From Chelatococcus sp. (GTDB lineage Bacteria > Pseudomonadota > Alphaproteobacteria > Rhizobiales > Beijerinckiaceae), in contig QFQY01000031.1 in the NCBI GenBank assembly GCA_003248805.1, forward strand, positions 1-53,588: a stretch of 53,588 nucleotides of DNA, given 5' to 3'. This document shows, piece by piece, positions 42,794 through 50,783 of the stretch. The notes under the pieces were generated by a model. The model worked only from the letters and a program-made list of their open reading frames with translations. It was not told the origin of the DNA and made no database searches. Within the stretch, counting starts at the first letter, position 1. Every line of letters starts with the position of its first letter. Made by a program: the position numbers and the translations under genes.

Positions 42794-44053
42794 ATGACCA
42801 CGCCAAGCGACCGCCTGTCTCTCCCGAAGGATCGCATCAAGGTCCTGCTGCTGGAGGGTATCAACGACTCCGCCGCCGAGCTGATGGTGGCGGCCGGCTA
42901 CAACAACATGGAGCGCCTGCCCAAGGCGCTCGACCGCGAGGCCCTGCTCAAGGCGATCGAGGGCGTGCACGTCCTCGGCATCCGCTCGCGCACGAAGCTG
43001 ACCGAGGAAGTGTTCGCCCGGGCCGACCGGCTCTTCGCGGTCGGCTGCTTCTCGGTCGGCACCAACCAGGTCGATCTCTCGGCGGCCGAAAAGCGCGGCA
43101 TCCCGGTCTTCAACGCGCCCTTCTCCAACACCCGCAGCGTCGCGGAACTGACGATCGGCGAGATCGTGATGCTGCTGCGCCGCATCCCGGACCGCTCGCG
43201 CTCGGCCCATGAGGGCGGCTGGGACAAGTCGGCCGATGGCTCCTTCGAGGTGCGCGGCAAGATTCTCGGCATCGTCGGCTACGGCAACATCGGCAGCCAG
43301 CTCTCGACGCTGGCCGAGGCGATGGGCATGCGCGTGATCTACTACGACCAGACCGCGCGCCTGCGCCACGGCAACACCGATTCCGTGCCGAGCCTCGACG
43401 ACCTGCTCGGCTTCTCCGACATCGTCTCGCTGCACGTGCCCGAAACGCCCCAGACCAAGGGCATGATCGGCGCCGAGCAGATCGCCAAGATGAAGCAGGG
43501 CGCCTACCTCATCAACAATTCGCGCGGCACGGTGGTCGATCTCGATGCGCTCGCCTCGGCGATCCGCAGCGGCCATCTCGCCGGTGCCGCGGTCGACGTC
43601 TTCCCGGTCGAGCCCGCCTCGAACGCCGACCGCTTCGTCTCGCCGCTGCAGGGCCTGCCCAACGTCATCCTCACCCCGCATATCGGCGGCTCGACAGAGG
43701 AGGCGCAGGAGCGCATCGGCGAGGAAGTCGCGCGCAAGCTGGTCGATTATTCCGATGTCGGCTCGACGGTCGGCGCGGTCAACTTCCCTCAGGTCCAGCT
43801 CGCGTCGCGCGCGCTCGGCACGCGCTTCATCCATGTCCAGCGCAACGTGCCGGGCATGCTCAGGCGCCTGAACGACGTCTTCGCGAGCCGCAACGTCAAT
43901 ATCGCCGCCCAGAACTACCAGACGGACGGCGAGCTCGGCTATGTCGTGATGGAGGCGGACGGCATCGACGTCGAGACGGCCAAGGCCATCCTGCGCGAGA
44001 TCAGGACCCTGGACGGCACGATCCGCGCGCGACTGGTCTATCAGCGCGACTGA
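42794..44053 (+). CDS. serA: D-3-phosphoglycerate dehydrogenase
   Basis: The 419-residue enzyme catalyses the first step of serine synthesis. The NAD-binding motif is GIVGYGNIGSQ, and the active-site Arg, Glu and His are in NNSRGTVVDL, VDVFPVEPAS and LTPHIGGSTEEAQERIG. The last 80 residues form an ACT domain (NVPGMLRRLNDVFASRNVNI), the serine-feedback site in the E. coli-type enzyme. It lacks the extra intervening domain of the Mycobacterium type. It is a single gene with 90 bp upstream. Confidence 0.95.
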   Translation: MTTPSDRLSLPKDRIKVLLLEGINDSAAELMVAAGYNNMERLPKALDREALLKAIEGVHVLGIRSRTKLTEEVFARADRLFAVGCFSVGTNQVDLSAAEKRGIPVFNAPFSNTRSVAELTIGEIVMLLRRIPDRSRSAHEGGWDKSADGSFEVRGKILGIVGYGNIGSQLSTLAEAMGMRVIYYDQTARLRHGNTDSVPSLDDLLGFSDIVSLHVPETPQTKGMIGAEQIAKMKQGAYLINNSRGTVVDLDALASAIRSGHLAGAAVDVFPVEPASNADRFVSPLQGLPNVILTPHIGGSTEEAQERIGEEVARKLVDYSDVGSTVGAVNFPQVQLASRALGTRFIHVQRNVPGMLRRLNDVFASRNVNIAAQNYQTDGELGYVVMEADGIDVETAKAILREIRTLDGTIRARLVYQRD

Positions 44054-44101
44054 GGCCGGCCCCTACTGAGCCCGGGAGCCCGGTCCGATCGGGCGGCGCG
44101 C

Positions 44102-44296
44102 TCAGCGCCGCTTCGCGCCCGGCTTCGTCGGCTCCTGCGCCGCGATCGGATCGCTCGCCGGGAAGGTCTCTTCGAGTGCCTCGTCGAGCGCGGCGTCCTT
44201 GCCGTGCTTGCGCTCGGCCACGCGCTGTTCCCGCTGCTCCTTGCGCAGGCTCTCCGTCGCCGGGTTGCCCTTCGGCGGTTTGACGTGAGTGTTCAT
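44102..44296 (-). CDS. small conserved protein with ETFPASDPIA motif
   Basis: The 64-residue polar protein is Lys/Glu-rich and carries DEALEETFPASDPIAAQEPT, a motif found in many short proteins of unknown role in alpha- and betaproteobacteria. A GGGGAAAG site precedes ATG 44296. It lies between serA (convergent) and the histidine kinase gene, and is probably intrinsically disordered. Confidence 0.7.
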   Translation of the reverse strand: MNTHVKPPKGNPATESLRKEQREQRVAERKHGKDAALDEALEETFPASDPIAAQEPTKPGAKRR

Positions 44297-44358
44297 GGCT
44301 TTCCCCTTTGGCGCCGCCGCCAGGGCAGGCCGCCATCGGCAACAACGCGCAGGCCGGC

Positions 44359-45741
44359 TTAGCGTTCCCCGGTCGCAGGCGGCGGCGAGGCCGATGGCAC
44401 GGGCCCGCGCGGCCAAGCGACCACGGCCCGCAGCCCGCCACCGGGGCGCTCCGAAAGCACCAGCGACCCGCCATGCGCCTCTGCGATGGCCGAGACGATG
44501 GCCAGCCCGAGCCCGAAGCCGCTGTCGGGCCGCAGGGTGCGCGCCGTGTCGCTGCGGTAGAACGGCTCGAGCACCTTCTCCCGCTCATCGGCCGGAATGC
44601 CCGAGCCGGCGTCCTCGACCGCGACCGCGATCAGCCCCGGCTCGCCGTCCTCCAGCCGCACCACGGTCCGGCCGCCGAACTTGATCGCGTTGTCGACGAG
44701 ATTGGCGACGGCGCGGGTCATCTGGTCGGCGTCGCAGATGGCCGAGGCATGGTCCGGCCCCTCATAGACGACGCCGTGGCCGAGATCGGCGAAATCATCG
44801 CAGACCGTCTGGAGCAGGGCCGCCAGATTGGTCGCCGTCATGGCCGCGCTCGCGCGGCCGTCGCGCAGATATGACAGCGCACTGCCGACCATCCGCTCCA
44901 TCAGCGCGAGATCGGCCTGCATGGCGCGCCGCCTGTCGCGATCCGGGACCTCCTCCGCCCGAAGCCGCAGCCGCGTGATCGGCGTACGCAGATCGTGGCT
45001 GATCGCGGCCAGCATCTGGGTGCGCCCATCGAGCAGCTTGCGAATGCGTGAGGCCATGTCGCCGAAGGCACGCGCGAGACGCCTCACCTCAGCGGGACCG
45101 CGACCGAGCGTCGAGATCTCGTCACGGTCGGGATCGAAGCGGTCGACCGAGGCGGCGAGCCGCTCCAGCGGCGCCACCACCGCACGCGCGGCCCACCACG
45201 ACAGCATGGCGAGGAGCACGGCCAGTGAGGCCATGGTGATGATGAGATGGAACACGATCGGCCGCGGCGGCGCCTCCAGCCGCTGCCGCGGCGAGATGTT
45301 CAGGGTCGTGCCGTCGGAGAGGCGCACCCCGACCGCTGGCGGGCCGGGCTCCCCGGCCGCCCCCGGCAGGAGGAACGGCACGCCGACGCCGCTCAGCTCT
45401 ATGGCGATCTGCTCCAGCATGTCCCTGTCGGGCGGCGGCGGCGGGCGCCCGGATGGCGGCACCGGCTCGCCGCCACGGGCGATCCGCGAATTGGCGGCGA
45501 TGGCCGAGTCGAGGACGATCTCGCGCGCCTGCCGATCCGGTACGGCATGGAGGGCCCGGGCCAGCGCGACCAGCTCGGTCGCATGGGGCGGCACGAAGGC
45601 GGTTCGACGCAGTTGAGGCGGCAGCACCACCAGCAGCACGATCGCCGTGAGCAGGTTTGCGAGGAGCACCGAGCCGACGACAATCGTCGCGATCTGCGCC
45701 GACGCTCGCGAAGGAAGCAGTCGGGCGAGCCAGCGTGTCAT
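44359..45741 (-). CDS. membrane sensor histidine kinase (EnvZ/OmpR class)
   Basis: The 460-residue kinase has membrane helices at about 18-40 and 163-185 with a roughly 120-residue periplasmic domain between them. HAMP follows (186-240) and then the dimerisation domain with phospho-acceptor His249 in AAISHDLRTPITRLRLR. The ATP-binding domain shows the N box NLVDNAIKFGG, G1 DAGSGIPADE and G2 GFGLGLAIV. The periplasmic part has a Pro-rich loop (94-105) and no recognised ligand fold. Its start overlaps the response regulator stop by 4 bp. Confidence 0.93.
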   Translation of the reverse strand: MTRWLARLLPSRASAQIATIVVGSVLLANLLTAIVLLVVLPPQLRRTAFVPPHATELVALARALHAVPDRQAREIVLDSAIAANSRIARGGEPVPPSGRPPPPPDRDMLEQIAIELSGVGVPFLLPGAAGEPGPPAVGVRLSDGTTLNISPRQRLEAPPRPIVFHLIITMASLAVLLAMLSWWAARAVVAPLERLAASVDRFDPDRDEISTLGRGPAEVRRLARAFGDMASRIRKLLDGRTQMLAAISHDLRTPITRLRLRAEEVPDRDRRRAMQADLALMERMVGSALSYLRDGRASAAMTATNLAALLQTVCDDFADLGHGVVYEGPDHASAICDADQMTRAVANLVDNAIKFGGRTVVRLEDGEPGLIAVAVEDAGSGIPADEREKVLEPFYRSDTARTLRPDSGFGLGLAIVSAIAEAHGGSLVLSERPGGGLRAVVAWPRGPVPSASPPPATGER

Positions 45742-46451
45742 GCCGTCTGGACGTCCGGCGAGAACATGTAGCCGCTGGCCCGCACCGTCTGGATCAGCTC
45801 CGGTTCGCGCGGATTGCTCTCCATCTTCTGGCGCAGACGGCTGACCAGCACGTCGATCGACCGCTCGAACGGCCCCGCTTCCCGCCCCTGCGTGAGATCG
45901 AGGAGCTGGTCGCGCGAAAGCACCCGCCGGGGCCTGTCGCAGAAGGCGAGCAGCAGATCGAGCTCCGCGCTCGTCAACGCGACGCGTTCTCCGGCCGGAT
46001 TGAAGAGGCGCCGGACCGACTTGTCGAGTTTCCAGCCCGCGAAGGTGATGACCACCGCCTCGGCCTCGGACGGGGATGGCGCGCCGGAGCGGCGCAGCAC
46101 CGCGCGGATGCGCGCCAGCAATTCGCGCGGGTTGAACGGCTTCGCCAGATAGTCGTCCGCGCCCATCTCCAGCCCGAGAATGCGGTCGATCTCCTCGGAC
46201 CGGGCGGTCAGCATGATGATCGGCATCGCGCTGGTGGCGCGCAGGCGGCGGCAGAGGCTCAGGCCGTCTTCACCCGGAAGCATCAGGTCGAGCACGACGA
46301 GGTCGAAGCGGTTGTCCCTGAGCGCGGCATCCATGTCGCGCCCATTGGCGACCGCCTTCGCGCGGAAGTCGTGGCTGCGCAGAAACCGCGAGACCAGGGC
46401 CGCGGTCTCGCGGTCGTCCTCGACCAGAAGGATGTGCGGGGTGCGGGTCAT
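45738..46451 (-). CDS. OmpR-family response regulator
   Basis: The 237-residue regulator has a receiver domain with acidic pair EDD at 11-13, phospho-acceptor Asp55 in VVLDLMLPGEDG and Lys in YLAKPF. The winged-helix domain (about 135-235) has RRLFNPAGERVALTSAEL and VLVSRLRQKMESNPREPELI. It is the partner of the downstream kinase. Repeats at 46494-46538 in its upstream region may be its own binding sites. Confidence 0.94.
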   Translation of the reverse strand: MTRTPHILLVEDDRETAALVSRFLRSHDFRAKAVANGRDMDAALRDNRFDLVVLDLMLPGEDGLSLCRRLRATSAMPIIMLTARSEEIDRILGLEMGADDYLAKPFNPRELLARIRAVLRRSGAPSPSEAEAVVITFAGWKLDKSVRRLFNPAGERVALTSAELDLLLAFCDRPRRVLSRDQLLDLTQGREAGPFERSIDVLVSRLRQKMESNPREPELIQTVRASGYMFSPDVQTA

Positions 46452-46493
46452 CGCCTCCTCCTACTCGCCACGGCACGGCCGGGCTCGCGAAAA

Positions 46494-46538
46494 ATCGTTT
46501 CCGATCGTTTCGCAACGGATAGCCGGAAACGGAACGAT
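46494..46538. promoter_or_regulatory. tandem and inverted ATCGTTTC repeats upstream of the regulator
   Basis: ATCGTTTC occurs at 46494-46501 and again at 46504-46511, exactly 10 bp apart, the spacing used by OmpR-type regulators. A complementary-strand pair, GGAAACGGAACGAT, lies at 46525-46538. The site is in the 165-bp divergent gap between the regulator gene and a small membrane protein gene, so it could control either. Confidence 0.5.
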
Positions 46539-46616
46539 ACCAAACCGCGCCTGTCAGGACGTGATTCCGCAACAGCCCGGGAGCAGATCGCTTGGCGAGA
46601 ACCCAGCCGGTGAGAC

Positions 46617-46871
46617 ATGACTGACATCGCTCCGATTTCGCTGCCCGCCGCCGACCCCACGCCCCGCCTCCTCGCTCGCGGTCTTCTGGTCGCGGCGGGG
46701 CTTGCGCTGTGGCTGCTCTTCCTGCCCGCGCTGCTGGCGCGTCCGGGCACGGTACAGGACGAACAGGGCTGCCGGCTCGCCACGGCATACCGCGATCCCG
46801 TGACCGGACGGACGACCCGGACGAGCCAACCCGGCATCGCGCTGGCGCCCTGCCCCCAGTTCCGGCCGTGA
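46617..46871 (+). CDS. small single-span membrane protein
   Basis: The 84-residue protein has one hydrophobic helix (LLVAAGLALWLLFLPALLA, about 22-41) and a polar C-terminal region with two Cys (GCRLATAYRDPVTGR and LAPCPQFRP) that would face the periplasm and could form a disulfide. I do not recognise the family. It is 10 bp upstream of the SGNH hydrolase gene and divergent from the two-component system, of which it may be a target. Confidence 0.6.
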   Translation: MTDIAPISLPAADPTPRLLARGLLVAAGLALWLLFLPALLARPGTVQDEQGCRLATAYRDPVTGRTTRTSQPGIALAPCPQFRP

Positions 46872-46881
46872 GGGGCGCGGG

Positions 46882-47607
46882 ATGCCGCGATATCCGCGCC
46901 TTGCGCCGGCCGGGCGAAGCACCCTCGCGCTGGCCCTTCTCGCGGGCGTCGGCTTCCTCACCACCGGCTTCGCGACCGGCCGCTCGGGCTTCGTCACCTC
47001 GCCCTATCGGGCCGAGCGGCTGACCGCGATCACCGCCGCACTCTCGAACCTCGAGGGGGACTACGTCCTCGCGGCCGGCGACTCCCATATTCTGCGCTGG
47101 CATGCCCGGACGTTCTGCGGCCTGCCCCTGGTCAATGCCGGGATCGACGGCGCCACCAGCGAGGATCTCGGCAACCTGCTCGCCTCGCTCGACCTGCACC
47201 GCCCACCCCGGGCCGTGATCGTCACGATCGGGACCAACGACACGTTCCGCAAGCGCGCCGCCAGTCCGGAGCAGGCGGCTCGCCGTTTCGACGCCGGTCT
47301 CGACAGAGTCCTCGGCGACCTCGCTCGCCGCACGTCACGGATCGTCCTCAATGCGCCGCCCTCCATCGACAAAAACGGCAGCGCCGATTTCTGGGCCGAA
47401 GCCATCCGGCCGATCGGCACGGCGGCTGAAGCGGCGTGCCTGAAGACCCGAAGCTGCCGCTTTCTGGCCCCCTTCGGCCCCGGCACGGCGCTGGCGGCGG
47501 ACGGCATTCATCTGCGCGATTACGACACCGCCTATGCGCGGATCGAAGGCCCCGCCTGCGCGACGATCCGCGGCGAGCCCGCCGCCTTGGCGAACGCCTC
47601 TCCCTGA
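46882..47607 (+). CDS. SGNH/GDSL-type hydrolase, membrane-anchored or exported
   Basis: The 241-residue protein has an N-terminal hydrophobic signal or anchor (STLALALLAGVGFLTTGFA, about 13-31) and the SGNH blocks: catalytic Ser68 in AAGDSHILRW, Gly in NAGIDGATSEDL, Asn119 in TIGTND and the Asp207-His210 pair in DGIHLRDYD. It is probably a periplasmic esterase or acyl-hydrolase. The substrate is unknown. It probably forms a two-gene unit with the small membrane protein upstream. Confidence 0.8.
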   Translation: MPRYPRLAPAGRSTLALALLAGVGFLTTGFATGRSGFVTSPYRAERLTAITAALSNLEGDYVLAAGDSHILRWHARTFCGLPLVNAGIDGATSEDLGNLLASLDLHRPPRAVIVTIGTNDTFRKRAASPEQAARRFDAGLDRVLGDLARRTSRIVLNAPPSIDKNGSADFWAEAIRPIGTAAEAACLKTRSCRFLAPFGPGTALAADGIHLRDYDTAYARIEGPACATIRGEPAALANASP

Positions 47608-47763
47608 CGCCTTCACGGGCCCTCGGGCCTCCAGCCAGAACCTCGGCGCAGGCGTGCCATGACACGCCGCCCCGCCCTCTGGACCACGCCGGTCGGCATC
47701 CCCATCTCGGCTGCCGGCGGCGCGGCTCCCGCGCTCGCAATCACAGCGCAGCCGGGGGTGTCC

Positions 47764-48759
47764 ATGGTCGCCGTTTCCGTTCTCGATCTCGTCCCCGTCG
47801 TCGAAGGGGAAGAGGCGGGCGACGCCCTCCGCAGATCCATCGATCTCGCGCGCCACGCCGAGGCCCTGGGCTACCGGCGCTACTGGGTCGCCGAGCATCA
47901 CAACATGGTCGGCATCGCCTCGGCCGCGACATCGGTCGTCATCGGGCAGCTCGCGGCCGCCACGCAGACGATGCGCATCGGCGCGGGCGGCATCATGCTG
48001 CCGAACCACGCCCCGCTCGTGATCGCCGAACAGTTCGGCACGCTGGAGGCGCTCTTTCCCGGCCGCATCGACCTCGGCCTCGGCCGCGCGCCCGGCACCG
48101 ACCAGATGACGCTGCGCGCGCTGCGCCGCAGCCCGATGTCCGCCGACAGTTTCCCGCAGGACGTGCTCGAGCTCCAGGCGCTCTTCGCCCCGGCCGGGCC
48201 GAACCAGGCCGTCAGGGCCGTGCCCGGCGCCGGGCTGAAGGTCCCGCTCTGGATTCTCGGCTCGAGCCTTTTCGGCGCGCAGCTCGCCGCGGAGCTCGGG
48301 CTGCCCTATTCCTTCGCCTCGCATTTCGCGCCCGACGCCCTGCTGCAGGCCTTCGCCGTCTATCGCGAACGCTTCAAGCCATCCGAACAGCTCGCGACGC
48401 CCTATGCCATGCCCGGCATCAACGTCATCGCCGCCGAGACCGACGACGAGGCACGCCATCTCGCAAGCTCTCTTCAGCAGCGCTTTCTGGGCATGGTGCG
48501 CGGCGCGCGCGGCAAGCTCCAGCCGCCGGTCGCGGATATCGAGGCGCTCTGGAGCCCGGCCGAGAAGGCGCATGTCGCCAGCATGCTGCGCTACGCCTTC
48601 ATCGGATCGCCCGACACCCTGCGCCGCGACCTCGGCGCCTTCCTGCGCCAGACGAAGGCGGACGAAATCATGGTGACGGCGCCGGTCTTCGACCACGAGG
48701 CGCGCAAGCGCTCCTATGCCATCGTCGCCGAGATCGCGCCGGGCATCGGCGGCGACTGA
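47764..48759 (+). CDS. LLM-class flavin-dependent oxidoreductase
   Basis: The 331-residue bacterial-luciferase-like protein has the TIM-barrel segments SVLDLVPVVEGEEAGDAL, YWVAEHHNMVGIASAAT, AGGIMLPNHAPLVIAEQFG and DLGLGRAPGTDQMT. These define the MsnO8/YhbW-like group, whose substrates are mostly unknown. The frame is open from 47659; ATG 47764 is chosen because proteins of this group start at the first strand (VAVSVLDL) and a GGGGG site precedes it. It is monocistronic. Confidence 0.87.
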   Translation: MVAVSVLDLVPVVEGEEAGDALRRSIDLARHAEALGYRRYWVAEHHNMVGIASAATSVVIGQLAAATQTMRIGAGGIMLPNHAPLVIAEQFGTLEALFPGRIDLGLGRAPGTDQMTLRALRRSPMSADSFPQDVLELQALFAPAGPNQAVRAVPGAGLKVPLWILGSSLFGAQLAAELGLPYSFASHFAPDALLQAFAVYRERFKPSEQLATPYAMPGINVIAAETDDEARHLASSLQQRFLGMVRGARGKLQPPVADIEALWSPAEKAHVASMLRYAFIGSPDTLRRDLGAFLRQTKADEIMVTAPVFDHEARKRSYAIVAEIAPGIGGD

Positions 48760-48899
48760 ACGACGCTCGTCGCTGCCGGCCTCTGCGGCCTTCCAGGCCG
48801 GAGAAAATAACGAGAGGCATTCGCAATAATATCGCAACTGCGACCGATTTGCAGAAATCCGGTTTTGCAGATGCAGCCCGTCATTGCTATCTGGATGGC

Positions 48900-49352
48900 A
48901 TGATGGGAATCGACGAGCGCGTGGCCGCATTCGAGGGCCAGCTCAAGGGCGCCGGGCTGCGCATGACGCAGCAGCGCCGCCTGATTCTGCGCGTGCTGGC
49001 GGAAGCCGACGACCACCCCGACGCCAAGGGCATCTTCACCCGCGCCTTCGCCCAGGACCCGACGCTCTCGCTCTCAACGGTCTACCGCACGATGAAGGTG
49101 CTGGAGACGCAGGGCGCGATCGAGCGGCACGCCTTCGAGGACGGCGTCTCGCGCTACGAACACGCCGACCAGGAGCACCACGACCACCTGATCGACGTCG
49201 AGAGCGGCGAGGTGATCGAGTTCTCATCGGATGCGATCGAGGAACTCCAGCGCCGCATCGCCGCCGAGCTCGGCTATGAGCTCGTCCGCCACCGGCTGGA
49301 GCTCTACGGCCGCAAGAAGCGACCCGCGGCGAAGCGCGCGCGCAAGTCCTGA
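48900..49352 (+). CDS. Fur-family metal-dependent regulator (Fur/Mur-like)
   Basis: The 150-residue regulator has the Fur winged helix (GLRMTQQRRLILRVLAE, LSLSTVYRTMKVLETQG) and the metal site region HADQEHHDHLIDVESGEV. The Cys pairs of classical Fur are absent, as in alphaproteobacterial Fur/Mur proteins, which respond mainly to manganese or iron. The C-terminus is basic (KKRPAAKRARKS). ATG 48900 and 48903 are adjacent; the first is used. It is less like Zur, so it is probably not the regulator of the znu sites in this window. Confidence 0.85.
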   Translation: MMGIDERVAAFEGQLKGAGLRMTQQRRLILRVLAEADDHPDAKGIFTRAFAQDPTLSLSTVYRTMKVLETQGAIERHAFEDGVSRYEHADQEHHDHLIDVESGEVIEFSSDAIEELQRRIAAELGYELVRHRLELYGRKKRPAAKRARKS

Positions 49353-49400
49353 ACGCCCGAGTCCTGAGCCCTCGACGCTCCGGCGCCGCACGCCGCGGTC

Positions 49401-49484
49401 CCGTCATTGCGAGCGGAGCGAAGCAATCCAGTTTCGTAGAGCGCAGCGGTTCCCTGGATTGCGTCGCTCCCCTCGCAATGACGG
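49401..49484. repeat. palindromic repeat, CCGTCATTGCGAG family
   Basis: Arms CCGTCATTGCGAG (49401-49413) and CTCGCAATGACGG (49472-49484) match perfectly, with inner arms GCAATCCAG (49423-49431) and CTGGATTGC (49454-49462). It is a long hairpin typical of interspersed repeats in Hyphomicrobiales and lies between two convergent genes. Confidence 0.88.
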
Positions 49485-49496
49485 CAGACTTCCCGC

Positions 49497-50459
49497 TCAG
49501 GACAGCCCAAGTTCGGAGAGGTCAGGCCCGACCGGGACGATCCCGGTCGGATTGATGGTGCGGTGGCTCTCGTAATAGTGCCCCTTGATGTGCCGCAGAT
49601 CGACCGTCTCGCGCACCCCCTCGACGGCGAGCAGGCGACGCAGATAGTCCGAGAGCCGCGGATAGTCGGCGATGCGCCGGATATTGCACTTGAAGTGGCC
49701 GACATAGACCGGATCGAACCGCAGCAGCGTCGTGAAGAGCCGCCAATCCGCCTCCGTGACGGTCTCGCCCGCGAGGAACGGCCGCGACGAGAGCCGCTCT
49801 TCCAGCCAGTCGAGGGTCTCGAACAGGGGCGTCACCGCCTCCTCATAGGCCTGCTGCGTCGTTGCAAATCCCGCCTTGTAGACCCCGTTGTTGACCGCCC
49901 CGTAGATGCGCTCGTTCAAAGCGTCGATCTCCCCGCGCAGATCGGCGGGATAGTAGTCGCCCGGCTTCGCCCCGACCCCGTCGAAGGCCGAATTGAACAT
50001 CCGAATGATCTCGGAGGATTCGTTGCTGACGATCGTGTCGCACCGCTTGTCCCACAGGACCGGCACGGTGACCCGTCCGGTATAGTGCGGATCGGCGCGC
50101 GTATAGACCTCGTGCAGATAGCGCGCGCCGCCGATGGGGTCCGGGATGACGCCCCCTCCCTCGGCGAAGGCCCAGCCGTTCTCCAGCATCAGCCAGTGCA
50201 CGACCGAGACGTCGATCATCGCCTCCAGACCCTTGAGCCGGCGGAAGATCAAGGTGCGGTGCGCCCAGGGACAGGCCAGCGAGACATAGAGATGGTAGCG
50301 CCCGGGCTCGGCCGCAAAGCCGCCCTCCCCGCTCGGGCCCGGCGCGCCGTCCGGCGTCACCCAGTTGCGGTAGGCGGCGTCCTGCCGGACGAAGCGGCCT
50401 CCGCTCTTACCCGTGTCGTACCACTGGTCCTGCCAGCGCCCGTCGACGAGCAGCCCCAT
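49497..50459 (-). CDS. glutathione S-transferase Xi class / glutathionyl-hydroquinone reductase-like
   Basis: The 320-residue protein matches the ECM4/YqjG family, which uses a catalytic Cys to reduce glutathionyl-hydroquinones. The active-site motif is Cys63-Pro-Trp in SLACPWAHRTLIFRRLKG. Family marks GGVIPDPIGGARYLHEVY, TVPVLWDKRCDTIVSNESSE and FNSAFDGVGAKPGDYYP are clear. A near-perfect AAGGAGG site precedes ATG 50459, although the frame extends to 50540. The GNAT gene lies 17 bp upstream, suggesting cotranscription. Confidence 0.93.
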   Translation of the reverse strand: MGLLVDGRWQDQWYDTGKSGGRFVRQDAAYRNWVTPDGAPGPSGEGGFAAEPGRYHLYVSLACPWAHRTLIFRRLKGLEAMIDVSVVHWLMLENGWAFAEGGGVIPDPIGGARYLHEVYTRADPHYTGRVTVPVLWDKRCDTIVSNESSEIIRMFNSAFDGVGAKPGDYYPADLRGEIDALNERIYGAVNNGVYKAGFATTQQAYEEAVTPLFETLDWLEERLSSRPFLAGETVTEADWRLFTTLLRFDPVYVGHFKCNIRRIADYPRLSDYLRRLLAVEGVRETVDLRHIKGHYYESHRTINPTGIVPVGPDLSELGLS

Positions 50460-50476
50460 GATGCCTCCTTCTGGCC

Positions 50477-50752
50477 TCAGCCGTCGACGATGTCGTCGTA
50501 TTCCGGATGTCGCGCCGACCATGCCTGCATGAAAGAGCACCGGAGCACCACCTTGTGCCCGCCCGCCCGGATCAGTTCGAACACGCCGCGCGCCAGCCGC
50601 GAGCCGACGCCCTGCCCGGACAGCGCCTGCGGAACCTCCGTATGGATCAGAACGATGCGATCGCCGTCGCGGCGATAGGCGGCGACCGCCATGCCTTCCG
50701 GCAGGGACAGCTCGAAGCGGCTCTGCCCGGGATTGTCGACGACTTCACCCAT
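50477..50752 (-). CDS. GNAT-fold N-acetyltransferase, short YjdJ-like type
   Basis: The 91-residue protein is a minimal GNAT domain. Strand DGDRIVLIHTEVPQALSGQ leads to the acetyl-CoA loop GQGVGSRLARGVFELI, and it ends in the family segment SFMQAWSARHPEYDDIV. The acceptor substrate is unknown. It lies between the second OpgG/D gene and the glutathione transferase gene on the same strand. Confidence 0.85.
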   Translation of the reverse strand: MGEVVDNPGQSRFELSLPEGMAVAAYRRDGDRIVLIHTEVPQALSGQGVGSRLARGVFELIRAGGHKVVLRCSFMQAWSARHPEYDDIVDG

Positions 50753-50783
50753 GTTCCTGTCTCCGTCTCTGCGCCCGTCGCCC

